Part shown: positions 1-7,740 of the stretch, in pieces
Layout: each line of letters begins with the position of its first letter
Numbering within the stretch: position 1 is the stretch's first letter
From: Caulobacter ginsengisoli
Lineage (GTDB): Bacteria; Pseudomonadota; Alphaproteobacteria; Caulobacterales; Caulobacteraceae
Assembly: GCF_030814835.1 (NCBI RefSeq)
Contig: NZ_JAUSVS010000003.1
Coordinates: forward strand, 124,001-188,000
DNA: 64,000 nt
Direction of reading: 5' to 3'
Made by a program: the position numbers and the translations under genes
Notes under the pieces: generated by a model
Told to the model about the DNA's origin: nothing
The model's input: only the letters and a program-made list of their open reading frames with translations
Databases searched by the model: none

Positions 1-1284
1 AACTATGGCTGCGTGCCCTCCAAGGCCCTGATCGCCGCCGCCGACGCCGCCCATGCGGCGCGCGAGGCCAGGGCGTTGGGCGTCGGCGTCTCGGACGTGA
101 CGGTCGACTTCCCGGCGGTCATGGCCCGGGTTCACAAGGTCATCGCCGAGATCGCCCCCATCGACAGCCAGGAACGCTTCGAAGGCCTGGGCGTGCGGGT
201 GGTGCGCGAGACCGCCCGCTTCAAGGATCGCCGCACCGTCGAGAGCGAAAGCGTCAAGGTCACCGCCCGCAAGGTCGTCATCGCCGCCGGCTCCCGCGCC
301 GCCGCGCCGCCCATCCCCGGCCTCGACACGGTCCCCTATCTCACCAACGAGAGCCTGTTCGAACTGACGGCCCTGCCCGAACACCTGATCGTCCTGGGCG
401 GCGGACCCATCGGGGTGGAGCTGGGCCAGGCCTTCCGCCGACTGGGCGCCAGGGTCACCATCGTCGAGGCCATGACCCTGCTCTCCAAGGAAGATTCGGA
501 CGCCGCCGCGGTGGTGCTGGACCAACTCGAGGCCGATGGCGTCACCCTGCTGGCCGGCCACAAGGTGGTGCGCATCGAGCCAGGACCGGTCGTGGTCGCC
601 GAAGGACCGCAGGGCGAGGTCCGCATTGCCGGCTCGCACCTGCTGGTGGCGGTCGGCCGCACGCCCAGTCTCAAGGACCTCAATCTGGAAGCCGCCGGCG
701 TCGCCCATGACAAGGGCGGGATCACCACCAACGCCGCCCTGCGCACCAGCAACCCCCGCGTCTTCGCCATCGGCGATATTGCCGGGCGGGGCCAGTTCAC
801 CCATCTGGCCGGGGCCCATGCCGGGCTGTTCGTCCGCCGCGCCCTGTTCGCCTCACCGATCAACGCCGACAGGCTGGTCGTCCCTCGCGTCACCTACAGC
901 GACCCCGAACTGGCCGCCGTCGGCCTGACCGAGGCCCAGGCCCGCGCCCAGCATGGCGACGCCATCAAGGTGCTGGTTTCGCCCTTCGCCGACAACGACC
1001 GCGCCCAGGCCGAGGGCGACACGCGGGGCTTTGGCAAGCTGGTCCTCTCGGCCAAGGGGCAGATCCTGGGGGCCACCCTGGTCGGCGCCCGGGCCGGCGA
1101 CCACCTGGCCGTCTGGACTCAGGCGATGACTACCAGGCTCAAGCTGAGCAACCTGACCGGCGTCATCGCCCCGTACCCAACCCGGGGCGAGATCAACAAA
1201 CGGCTGGCCGGGCAGTTCTATACGCCAACCCTGTTCTCGCCGGGCGTGCGGCGGCTGGTGTCGGTGCTCAAGCGGCTGGCCTGA
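1..1284 (+). CDS. Pyridine nucleotide-disulfide oxidoreductase, class I (5-prime truncated)
   Basis: The reading frame is open from base 1, so the true start lies left of the window. The first codons read NYGCVPSKAL, the second half of the CxxxxC redox-disulfide motif of the dihydrolipoamide dehydrogenase / mercuric reductase family. An NAD(P)H-binding GGGPIGVELG follows at about residue 133, and the second FAD motif FAIGDIAGRG at about 253. The C-terminal dimerisation domain has IAPYPTRGE where lipoamide dehydrogenases carry HPT, so the usual catalytic His is Tyr here. That points to a mercuric-reductase-like clade rather than a true lipoamide dehydrogenase. The enzyme is presumably a cytoplasmic FAD-dependent reductase; its substrate cannot be told from sequence. 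Confidence 0.9.
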   Translation, partial: NYGCVPSKALIAAADAAHAAREARALGVGVSDVTVDFPAVMARVHKVIAEIAPIDSQERFEGLGVRVVRETARFKDRRTVESESVKVTARKVVIAAGSRAAAPPIPGLDTVPYLTNESLFELTALPEHLIVLGGGPIGVELGQAFRRLGARVTIVEAMTLLSKEDSDAAAVVLDQLEADGVTLLAGHKVVRIEPGPVVVAEGPQGEVRIAGSHLLVAVGRTPSLKDLNLEAAGVAHDKGGITTNAALRTSNPRVFAIGDIAGRGQFTHLAGAHAGLFVRRALFASPINADRLVVPRVTYSDPELAAVGLTEAQARAQHGDAIKVLVSPFADNDRAQAEGDTRGFGKLVLSAKGQILGATLVGARAGDHLAVWTQAMTTRLKLSNLTGVIAPYPTRGEINKRLAGQFYTPTLFSPGVRRLVSVLKRLA

Positions 1285-1353
1285 CGCCTCAACCCGGCGC
1301 AGAATGACGCCACGGGGGCGGCGGCAAGTCCGCCAATCATTGGAGGGGAGATC

Positions 1354-2169
1354 ATGACGAAGTTTCGTGATGGCTGGGTGCGCCTGGCGTTGATCCTGTC
1401 GCTGCTGCTGCCGGTCTATTTCATCGTCGCCGCCCTGGGCACCAAGTTCGGGCTGTTCAACTGGCGGATCGGCTTTGGCCTGCTGGTCTATGTCCTGGGC
1501 AAGTTCGTGCTGTTCGGCGTGCTGGGTTTCGCCCTGATCGCCCTCGTCCTGGCCTTGGTCGTCAGCCCGCGCCGCGGCTGGGGCCGGGCCCTGGTCGCCC
1601 TGTTGATCCCGGTCCTGATGGTGGGGTTCGTGGTCGTGGCCGTCGGCAAGGCCAAGGAGGCGCCGCCGATCCACGACATCGCCACCAACATCCAGGACCC
1701 GCCCAGCTATTCGCCGGCCGTCTCCGCCGCCCGCGCCGCCATCCCGGGCGCCAGCCCCATCGAGTCGATGACGGCGCCGATGTCCACCCTGGCCGCCTAC
1801 AAGGGCAAGGCCGACTTCGCCGACAAGACGGTGGGCGCCCTCGGCCAGAAGGCCAATCCCGATCTCGTCCCGCTGACCCTGCCGCTGACGGTCGCCAACG
1901 CCACCACCCTGGCCGCCTCGGTCGCCCGCGACCAGGGCCTGAAGGTCAGCAAGAGCGATCCGGCCGCCGGCCGTGTCGAAGCGACGGCCGAGAGCTTCTG
2001 GTTCGGGTTCAAGGACGATTTCGTGGTCCGGGTCCGTCCCGGCCCCGACGGCAAGGGCTCGGTGGTGGATGTGCGCTCGACCTCCCGCGTGGGGGTCGGC
2101 GACATGGGCGCCAACGCCAAGCGCATCCGGGCCTTCCTGGCGACGGTCAAGGCCAAGGGTCTGGGCTGA
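1354..2169 (+). CDS. DUF1499 family membrane protein
   Basis: A 271-residue protein. The N-terminus holds three hydrophobic segments (about residues 9-30, 38-66 and 75-97). A soluble DUF1499 domain follows, opening with IHDIATNIQDPP and ending near the C-terminus. The ATG is preceded by GGAGGGGAG at good spacing. DUF1499 has no settled biochemical role. The Rieske-protein gene starts one base after the stop, so the two are very probably co-transcribed. Confidence 0.85.
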   Translation: MTKFRDGWVRLALILSLLLPVYFIVAALGTKFGLFNWRIGFGLLVYVLGKFVLFGVLGFALIALVLALVVSPRRGWGRALVALLIPVLMVGFVVVAVGKAKEAPPIHDIATNIQDPPSYSPAVSAARAAIPGASPIESMTAPMSTLAAYKGKADFADKTVGALGQKANPDLVPLTLPLTVANATTLAASVARDQGLKVSKSDPAAGRVEATAESFWFGFKDDFVVRVRPGPDGKGSVVDVRSTSRVGVGDMGANAKRIRAFLATVKAKGLG

Positions 2170-2170
2170 G

Positions 2171-2956
2171 GTGGAGCTGAGCCACGCCGGAACCTACCGC
2201 CGCGAGGTGGCCGCCAGCCTGGCGCGGGTGTGGGAGAACGTCTTCGACTGGGAGCATCTGCCCAGCCTGCATGAGGCGAGCTTCCACAGCGTCGGTCTGC
2301 TGGAGCACGGCGACTGGGGCTGGCGGGTTCGACTGCTGAATCAGCCGGGTGACCCGGCCAAGGCCCAGGTCCTGGAACTGCGCGCCGACCGCCCGGCCGG
2401 TGTCTATGTCGCCGCCACCCTGTCGGGGCCGGGCGCCGGCACGGAAATCCGCACCAGCCTGACCCGGCTGGCGGAGCATCGCACCGGCGTGGCCGTCGAG
2501 TTCCACGTGCCCGAGGACCGCCCCGAGCGCCTCGCCGCCATCGGCGCCCGCTATGGCGAAGTCTATGCCCGCCTGTGGGACGAGGACGAGGCGATGATGG
2601 TCCATCGCGAGCGGGCCCTGGCCGCGCGCCGCCGGCCCATCGACGCCGGGCCGCTTTCGCTGGGCCCATTCGACGCCGTTCGCGCCGCCCTGCCCATGCC
2701 GGTCGAGTTCGGCGCCGCCCGGTTCCGGCTGGTCGAACTGGACGGCGACCTCATCGCCCACGCCGCCGACTGTCCCCATTGGCTGGGCCCGCTGGACGAG
2801 GCCGTCGTCGAGGACGGCTGCATCCGCTGCCCCTGGCACGGCTATCGCTTCGACGTCCGCACGGGCGCGAGCGCCGACGGCCGGGGCCTGCGGCTGACGG
2901 CGGCGCCGCGCGTTGTCCTTCGGGACGGCGCCGTCTTTCTAGAACCGATAGCCTAG
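2171..2956 (+). CDS. Rieske [2Fe-2S] protein with N-terminal SRPBCC/START-like domain
   Basis: A 261-residue protein from a GTG start one base after the DUF1499 stop; the frame is open further upstream, but only inside DUF1499. The C-terminal third carries a complete Rieske cluster site, C201-P-H203 and C220-P-W-H223 (CPWHGYRF). The N-terminal part reads like an SRPBCC/START fold, the fold of Rieske oxygenase catalytic domains. It contains D26-x2-H29-x4-H34, matching the spacing of the mononuclear-iron facial triad motif. In ordinary Rieske oxygenases the Rieske domain comes first, so the order is reversed here. An oxygenase role is inference; an electron-transfer or ligand-binding role is also possible. 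The last 18 bases overlap a TonB-receptor relic on the other strand. Confidence 0.8.
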   Translation: MELSHAGTYRREVAASLARVWENVFDWEHLPSLHEASFHSVGLLEHGDWGWRVRLLNQPGDPAKAQVLELRADRPAGVYVAATLSGPGAGTEIRTSLTRLAEHRTGVAVEFHVPEDRPERLAAIGARYGEVYARLWDEDEAMMVHRERALAARRRPIDAGPLSLGPFDAVRAALPMPVEFGAARFRLVELDGDLIAHAADCPHWLGPLDEAVVEDGCIRCPWHGYRFDVRTGASADGRGLRLTAAPRVVLRDGAVFLEPIA

Positions 2957-3037
2957 CTGGGCGATCACCGTCCGCCGCGGGAAGGGATGGAAGAGGAAGT
3001 AGTCCTCCGCCCCCAGGTTCTCCACGCTCAGGGCCGC
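2939..3037 (-). pseudogene. C-terminal relic of a TonB-dependent receptor
   Basis: Read on the minus strand this stretch encodes about 32 residues, including SVENLGAEDYF, HPFPRRT and VIAQLGYRF followed by TAG. This is the signature end of a TonB-dependent receptor: the ENL..DY segment, the HPFPGRT-like segment, and a last beta-strand ending in Phe. An in-frame TGA at 3038-3040 cuts it off and no start, signal or plug is present upstream. The final 18 bases overlap the Rieske gene. It is best read as the remains of a deleted receptor gene. Confidence 0.75.
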
Positions 3038-3084
3038 TCACCGGTTGACGTCGCGTCCGGGTTTCCAAGCCCGGAGTGGACGGT

Positions 3085-3375
3085 ATGCTGCCCCGTATGA
3101 AGACACGTCAGAAGGTCCTCGTCCTCTATCTGGCCAACTCGGCGCTCGACGCGCCGGTCATCGCCTGGGCGGTCTACGACGGCACGGGTCAGACCCTGCA
3201 CATGGCCGGCGACGACGATACGCCGCCCTACGCCACGGGCCTCGACGCCCTGAAGGACGGCTGGCGGCTGTTCCAGGCCTCGCAGCTGCTGCCCCATGCC
3301 CGGGGCGAGGAGCACGACGTGGCCTATCTGAAATACGAGTTCTTCTTCGAACAGCTGGTCGAGGTCGCCCCATGA
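3085..3375 (+). CDS. Small conserved-looking protein of unknown function
   Basis: A 96-residue cytoplasmic-looking protein, not recognised. The start at 3085 is chosen because GGAG lies 8 bases upstream; GTG 3076 and ATG 3097 are alternatives. It has no signal peptide or membrane segment. It is mildly acidic, with an aromatic C-terminal stretch (KYEFFFEQLVEV). Its stop overlaps the start of the phytanoyl-CoA dioxygenase gene (ATGA), so it is almost certainly translated with that gene. This suggests a related job, but nothing in the sequence specifies one. Confidence 0.65.
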   Translation: MLPRMKTRQKVLVLYLANSALDAPVIAWAVYDGTGQTLHMAGDDDTPPYATGLDALKDGWRLFQASQLLPHARGEEHDVAYLKYEFFFEQLVEVAP

Positions 3376-4292
3376 GCCTGCCCCTGCTCTCCAGCCTGGA
3401 CATGGCCCGCTTCACGGCGCGGGGCTTCCTGCGCTTCGACGGCGTCGTGCCTGACGCCATCAACCAGGCTTTCCTGGAAGAAGCTGGCAGCTTCGGCGCG
3501 CCGGGCGGCCGCATCCGCAAGGTCTATGGCGAGGCCCTGGCCGCCAGTTCCATCCCCGAGGTCCCGGCCGGCACGCCCCTGGCCCAGGCCTATCCGGAGG
3601 GCAGCGCCCTGAAGGCGTTGACCGAGCTGCCGCTGTTCCAGGGCGTGGTGCGGAGCCTGCTGGGCGCCGACCCGATCTTCGACCACCACTTCCTGCACGT
3701 GACCCTGCCGCCGGCCTACCACCAGGCGGCGGGCGGCGAGGCGGTGTCGCAGCACACCCACCAGGACTCCACGGTCGACCCGCGGCTCTCGTTCGATGTC
3801 CAGGTCATGTACTACCCGCACGAGGTGACCCGGCCGATGGGCGGCACCCGCTTCATTCCCGGCACCCATCTGCGCAAGGTCTCGGAGGTGGCGCTGGGCC
3901 GCTACCAGAACATCCGCGGCCAGCAGCACATGGTCTGCCCGGCCGGGACCCTGCTCTTCCTGCACCACGGCGTCTGGCACGGCGGCGGGGTCAATCACGC
4001 CGACCGCACCCGCTCGATGTTCAAGATACGCATGCGGGCCAGCGGCAGGCAGACCCGCTGCTGGGACACCGCCGACCTCAAGCGCCCCAACGGCCAGCGC
4101 CCGATCTACTTCATCAAGGGCGCGCCCGACCCCGACACCGTCGAGGCCATCCTCATGGCCCCCGAGCCCTGGTTCGAGCAGGACACCGGCCGGCTGGAGA
4201 TGATCAACCGGGTCAAGCTCTGGCGCTACCTGACCGAGGACCCGGACTGGGACGTCGACTACTGGATGACGAGGCTCGAAGGTGTCCATTGA
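3372..4292 (+). CDS. Phytanoyl-CoA dioxygenase (PhyH) family protein
   Basis: A 306-residue Fe(II)/2-oxoglutarate-type oxygenase. The metal ligands are visible as H130-Q-D132 (in QHTHQDS) and a distal His in WHGGGVNH (H203 or H209) followed by a basic RTRSMFK that would hold 2-oxoglutarate. The ATG overlaps the stop of the preceding small gene. The stop overlaps the GTG of the following phosphotransferase. PhyH enzymes hydroxylate carboxylic acids, acyl-CoAs or secondary metabolites. The pairing with an ACAD10/APH-type kinase suggests breakdown of an unusual hydroxy or branched acid, but the substrate is not determinable. Confidence 0.85.
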   Translation: MSLPLLSSLDMARFTARGFLRFDGVVPDAINQAFLEEAGSFGAPGGRIRKVYGEALAASSIPEVPAGTPLAQAYPEGSALKALTELPLFQGVVRSLLGADPIFDHHFLHVTLPPAYHQAAGGEAVSQHTHQDSTVDPRLSFDVQVMYYPHEVTRPMGGTRFIPGTHLRKVSEVALGRYQNIRGQQHMVCPAGTLLFLHHGVWHGGGVNHADRTRSMFKIRMRASGRQTRCWDTADLKRPNGQRPIYFIKGAPDPDTVEAILMAPEPWFEQDTGRLEMINRVKLWRYLTEDPDWDVDYWMTRLEGVH

Positions 4293-5313
4293 AGGCGTCG
4301 ACCTTGCCGTCCTGACCGGCTGGATGGATGGCCGGGGTCTGGGCGAGGGGCCCATCGAGAATCCGGTCCGCCTAGCCGGCGGCACCCAGAATATCCTGCT
4401 GAAATTCACCCGGGCCGGCCGCAGCTATGTGCTGCGCCGCCCGCCGCCGCACCTGCGCGACAACAGCAACGAGACCATGCGCCGCGAGGCCCGTGTGCTG
4501 GGCGCCATCCGCGACACGACCGTGCCGCATCCCCGGCTGATCGCCGCCGAACCCGACGAGACCGTGCTGGGTGCGGCCTTCTACCTGATGGAGCCCATCG
4601 ACGGCTTCAACCCGACCACCGGCCTTGAGCCGCTGCATGCGGGGTCACCGGACATCCGCCACCGGATGGGGCTGGCCCTGGTCGAGGGCATCGCCGGCCT
4701 GGGCGCCCTCGACTACAGGGCGCTGGGCCTGGAGGGGCTGGGCAAGCCCGATAATTATCTGGAACGCCAGGTCGCCCGCTGGAAGGCGCAGCTGGCCTCC
4801 TATGGCGAGTTTCCCGACTGGACCGGCCCTGGCGAAATCCCCGGTGTCGAGCGGGTGGCCGCCTGGCTGGAGGCGCACCGGCCCGCCAGCTTCGAGGCCG
4901 GGATCATCCACGGCGACTATCACCTGGCCAATGTCATGTACCGCCATGACAGCGGCGAACTGGCGGCCATCGTCGACTGGGAGCTGACCACCATCGGCGA
5001 TCCGCTGCTGGACCTGGGCTGGCTGCTGGCCACCTGGCCGCTGGGCGACGATCCCGATGCCGGCACGGTCTCCGTCCGCCCCTGGCGCGGCTTCCCGACC
5101 GCCACGGAACTGGTCGGCCACTACCGCCCTCGCACCCACCGCGATCTGTCGGCCATCGCGTGGTACGGCGTCCTGGCCTGCTACAAGCTGGGCATCATCC
5201 TGGAAGGCAGCCACGCCCGCGCCTCGGCCGGCAAGGCGCCCAAGGAGATCGGCGACCGGTTACACGCCCAGACGGTCAGCCTGTTCGAGCGGGCGTTGGG
5301 GTGGATCCGTTAG
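4282..5313 (+). CDS. Phosphotransferase family protein (APH/choline-kinase-like)
   Basis: A 343-residue protein of the aminoglycoside-phosphotransferase-like kinase fold. It has the nucleotide-binding GGTQNILLKF at about residue 33, the catalytic loop H210-G-D212-YHLAN, and the metal-binding IVD232WE followed by GDPLLDLG. This subgroup resembles the kinase domain of ACAD10/ACAD11, which phosphorylates hydroxyacyl-CoAs during fatty-acid catabolism, rather than antibiotic-resistance enzymes. The GTG start at 4282 overlaps the dioxygenase gene by 11 bases. The terminal TAG interleaves with the stop of the convergent glycosyltransferase-like gene. Confidence 0.85.
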   Translation: MSIEGVDLAVLTGWMDGRGLGEGPIENPVRLAGGTQNILLKFTRAGRSYVLRRPPPHLRDNSNETMRREARVLGAIRDTTVPHPRLIAAEPDETVLGAAFYLMEPIDGFNPTTGLEPLHAGSPDIRHRMGLALVEGIAGLGALDYRALGLEGLGKPDNYLERQVARWKAQLASYGEFPDWTGPGEIPGVERVAAWLEAHRPASFEAGIIHGDYHLANVMYRHDSGELAAIVDWELTTIGDPLLDLGWLLATWPLGDDPDAGTVSVRPWRGFPTATELVGHYRPRTHRDLSAIAWYGVLACYKLGIILEGSHARASAGKAPKEIGDRLHAQTVSLFERALGWIR

Positions 5314-6068
5314 TCGAGGTCGCTGAACCTCGACTCGAACGTCATCTTGCCCACATGCCTGATCGGCCGGTGGGTCGCCGCCCAGACCTCGCCGCCGCAC
5401 TGCCCCACCCAGCGTTTGCAGAAGCTGGCGTCCTCGGAGAACTCGCGGCCGTCCTCGGTGATCTTGTTGAAGGCCTGGACCAGGGTCTTGACGCTGTCGT
5501 CCAGCACGCTGATGCGGTTGGGAACCACCAGTTCGGGCAGTTTCTCGACCATCGCGTCGATGGCCTTGCGGCTGATCAGGAAGACGCCCGTGCCGCACCA
5601 CTCCATGCGCTGGAAGCCGCCGATCCGCTCCACCGGTTTAGCGGGGTGGCCGACGAAGCTGGAGGCCTTGGCCACCGCCGCCTCGAACGGCAGATCCCTG
5701 GCCGCGTGCAGCGCCTTCAGGTCGATGTTGCGCTTGGGATAGAGGGTTCCGACCACCGGCTTGTTCAGGGCCAGCATCTCGAAGATCAGCTCGGGCTCGA
5801 AGCCCATGTCGTCGTCGAGGAAGAGGATGTGCTGGCAGTCGGTCTTATTGAAATACCAGTTGGACAGCATGGCGTTGCGCGACACCACGATGTCCGAATA
5901 GCTCAGCTTGGAGAACGAGAAGCTGAGGCCCTGCCGCGCCCCCAGGGTCAGCAGCTTGTAGAGGCTGGCGACGTAATCCCCGCAGAAATTATCCGCGTGG
6001 GTGGGGGTGGCGATGTTGATCTTCGGTTTAGCCGGCGGGGCGACCTGGCCGCTGATGACGTTGGCCAT
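5310..6068 (-). CDS. Glycosyltransferase-like (GT-A fold) protein
   Basis: A 252-residue soluble protein. LFLDDDMGFEPELIFEML (from about residue 82) is a DxD metal/nucleotide-sugar site as in GT-A glycosyltransferases. NAMLSNWYF precedes it, and MEWCGTGVFLISR near residue 155 matches the acceptor-side region of such enzymes. It is shorter than typical family-2 enzymes and resembles glycosyltransferase-like proteins also found in phages. Its ATG directly abuts the stop of the upstream SDR gene with no spacer, so the two are probably coupled. Donor and acceptor are unknown. Confidence 0.65.
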   Translation of the reverse strand: MANVISGQVAPPAKPKINIATPTHADNFCGDYVASLYKLLTLGARQGLSFSFSKLSYSDIVVSRNAMLSNWYFNKTDCQHILFLDDDMGFEPELIFEMLALNKPVVGTLYPKRNIDLKALHAARDLPFEAAVAKASSFVGHPAKPVERIGGFQRMEWCGTGVFLISRKAIDAMVEKLPELVVPNRISVLDDSVKTLVQAFNKITEDGREFSEDASFCKRWVGQCGGEVWAATHRPIRHVGKMTFESRFSDLD

Positions 6069-6848
6069 CTAATAGATCGTGTAGCCGCCGTCGATCACCA
6101 TGCTGTCGCCGGTGTGGAAGCGCGAAGCATCCGACGCCAGGTAGACGGCCAGGCCCGAGAAATCCTCCGGATCGCCCCAGCGCCGCATGGGGACGCGGCC
6201 GATGACCTGCTCGTTGAACTTGTCCCAGGCCTGGGCCCGGGCGGTCATGTCCGAGCGGATCCAGCCCGGCAGCACCGCATTGGCGCGGATGCCGTAGCGG
6301 GCGTACTCCACCGCCAGCCCGCGGATCATCGCCTGCACCCCGGCCTTGGTCGAGGCGTAGGCCTGGTTCTTGGGGGCGCCATGGATGGCCGAAGTCGAGG
6401 AGGTGACCAGCAGCGAGCCGCCGGGATCGCCGGCCTTGGCCCGCTCGATCATGTGCTTGGCCGCCTCGCGGAAGGTCCAGAAGACGGAGTCGAGATTGAC
6501 CGTGGTGACCCGCCGCCAGGCCTCGGTGGTCATCTGGTCGAAGGGCGCTCCGCCGCCGACCCCGGCATTGGCGGCCACGAAGTCCAGCCGGCCGAAGGTC
6601 TTCAGCACATGGGCCATTTCGGCGACCACCGCCGCCTCGTCGGCTACATCGACCTGCCGCACCAGCACTTCGCCGCCGTAGGCCTTCAGCGTCTCCTCGG
6701 CCTTGGCGTTCTTGGCGGGGTTCTGGCCCCAGATCGCCACCGTGGCCCCGGCCGCGGCCAGGCCCTCGGCCATGCCCAGGCCGATGCCGCCGTTGCCGCC
6801 GGTGATCAGCGCCACCTTGCCTGTGAGGTCGAAGGGTTTGAAGGTCAT
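6069..6848 (-). CDS. SDR family NAD(P)-dependent oxidoreductase
   Basis: A 259-residue classical short-chain dehydrogenase. It has TGGNGGIG near residue 16 for cofactor binding, the structural NAG (ANAG), and a catalytic Ser around 141 with Y154 and K158 (YASTK). The C-terminal GYTIY closes a normal-length domain. Members of this group interconvert alcohols and ketones, for example gluconate-5-dehydrogenase or 3-oxoacyl reductase types; the substrate is not assignable. It is the first gene of a two-gene minus-strand unit with the glycosyltransferase-like gene and is divergent from another SDR gene at 6967. Confidence 0.88.
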   Translation of the reverse strand: MTFKPFDLTGKVALITGGNGGIGLGMAEGLAAAGATVAIWGQNPAKNAKAEETLKAYGGEVLVRQVDVADEAAVVAEMAHVLKTFGRLDFVAANAGVGGGAPFDQMTTEAWRRVTTVNLDSVFWTFREAAKHMIERAKAGDPGGSLLVTSSTSAIHGAPKNQAYASTKAGVQAMIRGLAVEYARYGIRANAVLPGWIRSDMTARAQAWDKFNEQVIGRVPMRRWGDPEDFSGLAVYLASDASRFHTGDSMVIDGGYTIY

Positions 6849-6966
6849 GTCTGTGCTCTCCCTGCGCTCACCCTATAGAGGGCCGGACGGGGGCGCCAAG
6901 ACCACGCCCTTGGGCGCCGCTGGGTGAACCTGTCATTTAGTCGGTAAAACGCTGGAGGACCGCCCC

Positions 6967-7740
6967 ATGACCTACCCCCTGCCCAACGCCGCCATCGATC
7001 TCACCGGCCGCACGGCTCTGGTCACCGGGGCCAGTTCGGGCCTGGGCTGGCGGTTCGCCAAGGTGCTGGCCGCGGCGGGGGCCAGGGTGGCCATCACCGG
7101 GCGGCGGGCCGAGCGGCTGGAGATGCTGGCCGGCGAGATCACGGCGGCCGGCGGGACGGCCCTGCCCCTGACCCTCGACGTCACCGACGCCGGCCAGCTT
7201 CTGAAGGTGGTGGGCCTGGCCCAGGACGGGCTGGGGGTGGTCGATATCCTGGTCAATAACGCCGGCATCCCGGACGCCCAGCGGGCGCACAAGATGAGCG
7301 TGGAGCTGATCGACAAGGTGCTGGACACCAATGTCCGCGCCCCCTGGATCCTGGCCTGCGAGGTCGCCCGCCGGCTGATCGAGGCCAAGCAGCCGGGCCG
7401 GATCATCAACATCGCCTCCATGGCCGCCTACAGCTATGGCGGCGGCGGGGCGGCCCTCTATTCGACCAGCAAGGCGGCCGTGGTGCGCATGACCGAGACC
7501 CTGGCCGTCGAATGGGCCCGCTACCACATCAACGTCAACGGCATGGCGCCGGGCGCCTTCGCCTCGGAGATGATGGACGGCATGCTCGAACGCGTCGGCG
7601 ACATCACCAAGGCCTTCCCGCGCGGCCGCATCGGCGACCCGGCCCAGATGGATTCGACCCTGCTCTATCTGGCTTCGCCCGCCTCGGAGTTCGTCTCCGG
7701 CACGGTGATCAAGATCGACGACGTGCAGGGCGGGCGGTGA
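6967..7740 (+). CDS. SDR family oxidoreductase
   Basis: A 257-residue classical SDR with TGASSGLG at 20-27, NNAG at 97-100, S151, Y165 and K169. GGAGGA lies just ahead of the ATG. Its TGA overlaps the GTG start of the AtuA-family gene (GTGA), so the pair is translationally coupled. In terpene and acyl-CoA catabolic clusters an SDR commonly accompanies AtuA-like proteins, which fits oxidation of a hydroxyacyl or terpenoid alcohol intermediate (inference). Confidence 0.88.
   Translation: MTYPLPNAAIDLTGRTALVTGASSGLGWRFAKVLAAAGARVAITGRRAERLEMLAGEITAAGGTALPLTLDVTDAGQLLKVVGLAQDGLGVVDILVNNAGIPDAQRAHKMSVELIDKVLDTNVRAPWILACEVARRLIEAKQPGRIINIASMAAYSYGGGGAALYSTSKAAVVRMTETLAVEWARYHINVNGMAPGAFASEMMDGMLERVGDITKAFPRGRIGDPAQMDSTLLYLASPASEFVSGTVIKIDDVQGGR

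Noticed and set aside
1973..2170. Upstream extension of the Rieske protein to 1973
   Set aside because: The extension lies entirely within the DUF1499 gene in another frame and encodes Arg/Ser-rich shadow sequence. The GTG at 2171 gives a compact SRPBCC start.
4282..5313. APH-like kinase considered as an aminoglycoside resistance gene
   Set aside because: Its motifs and operon with a PhyH dioxygenase fit the ACAD10-type acyl kinase group better.
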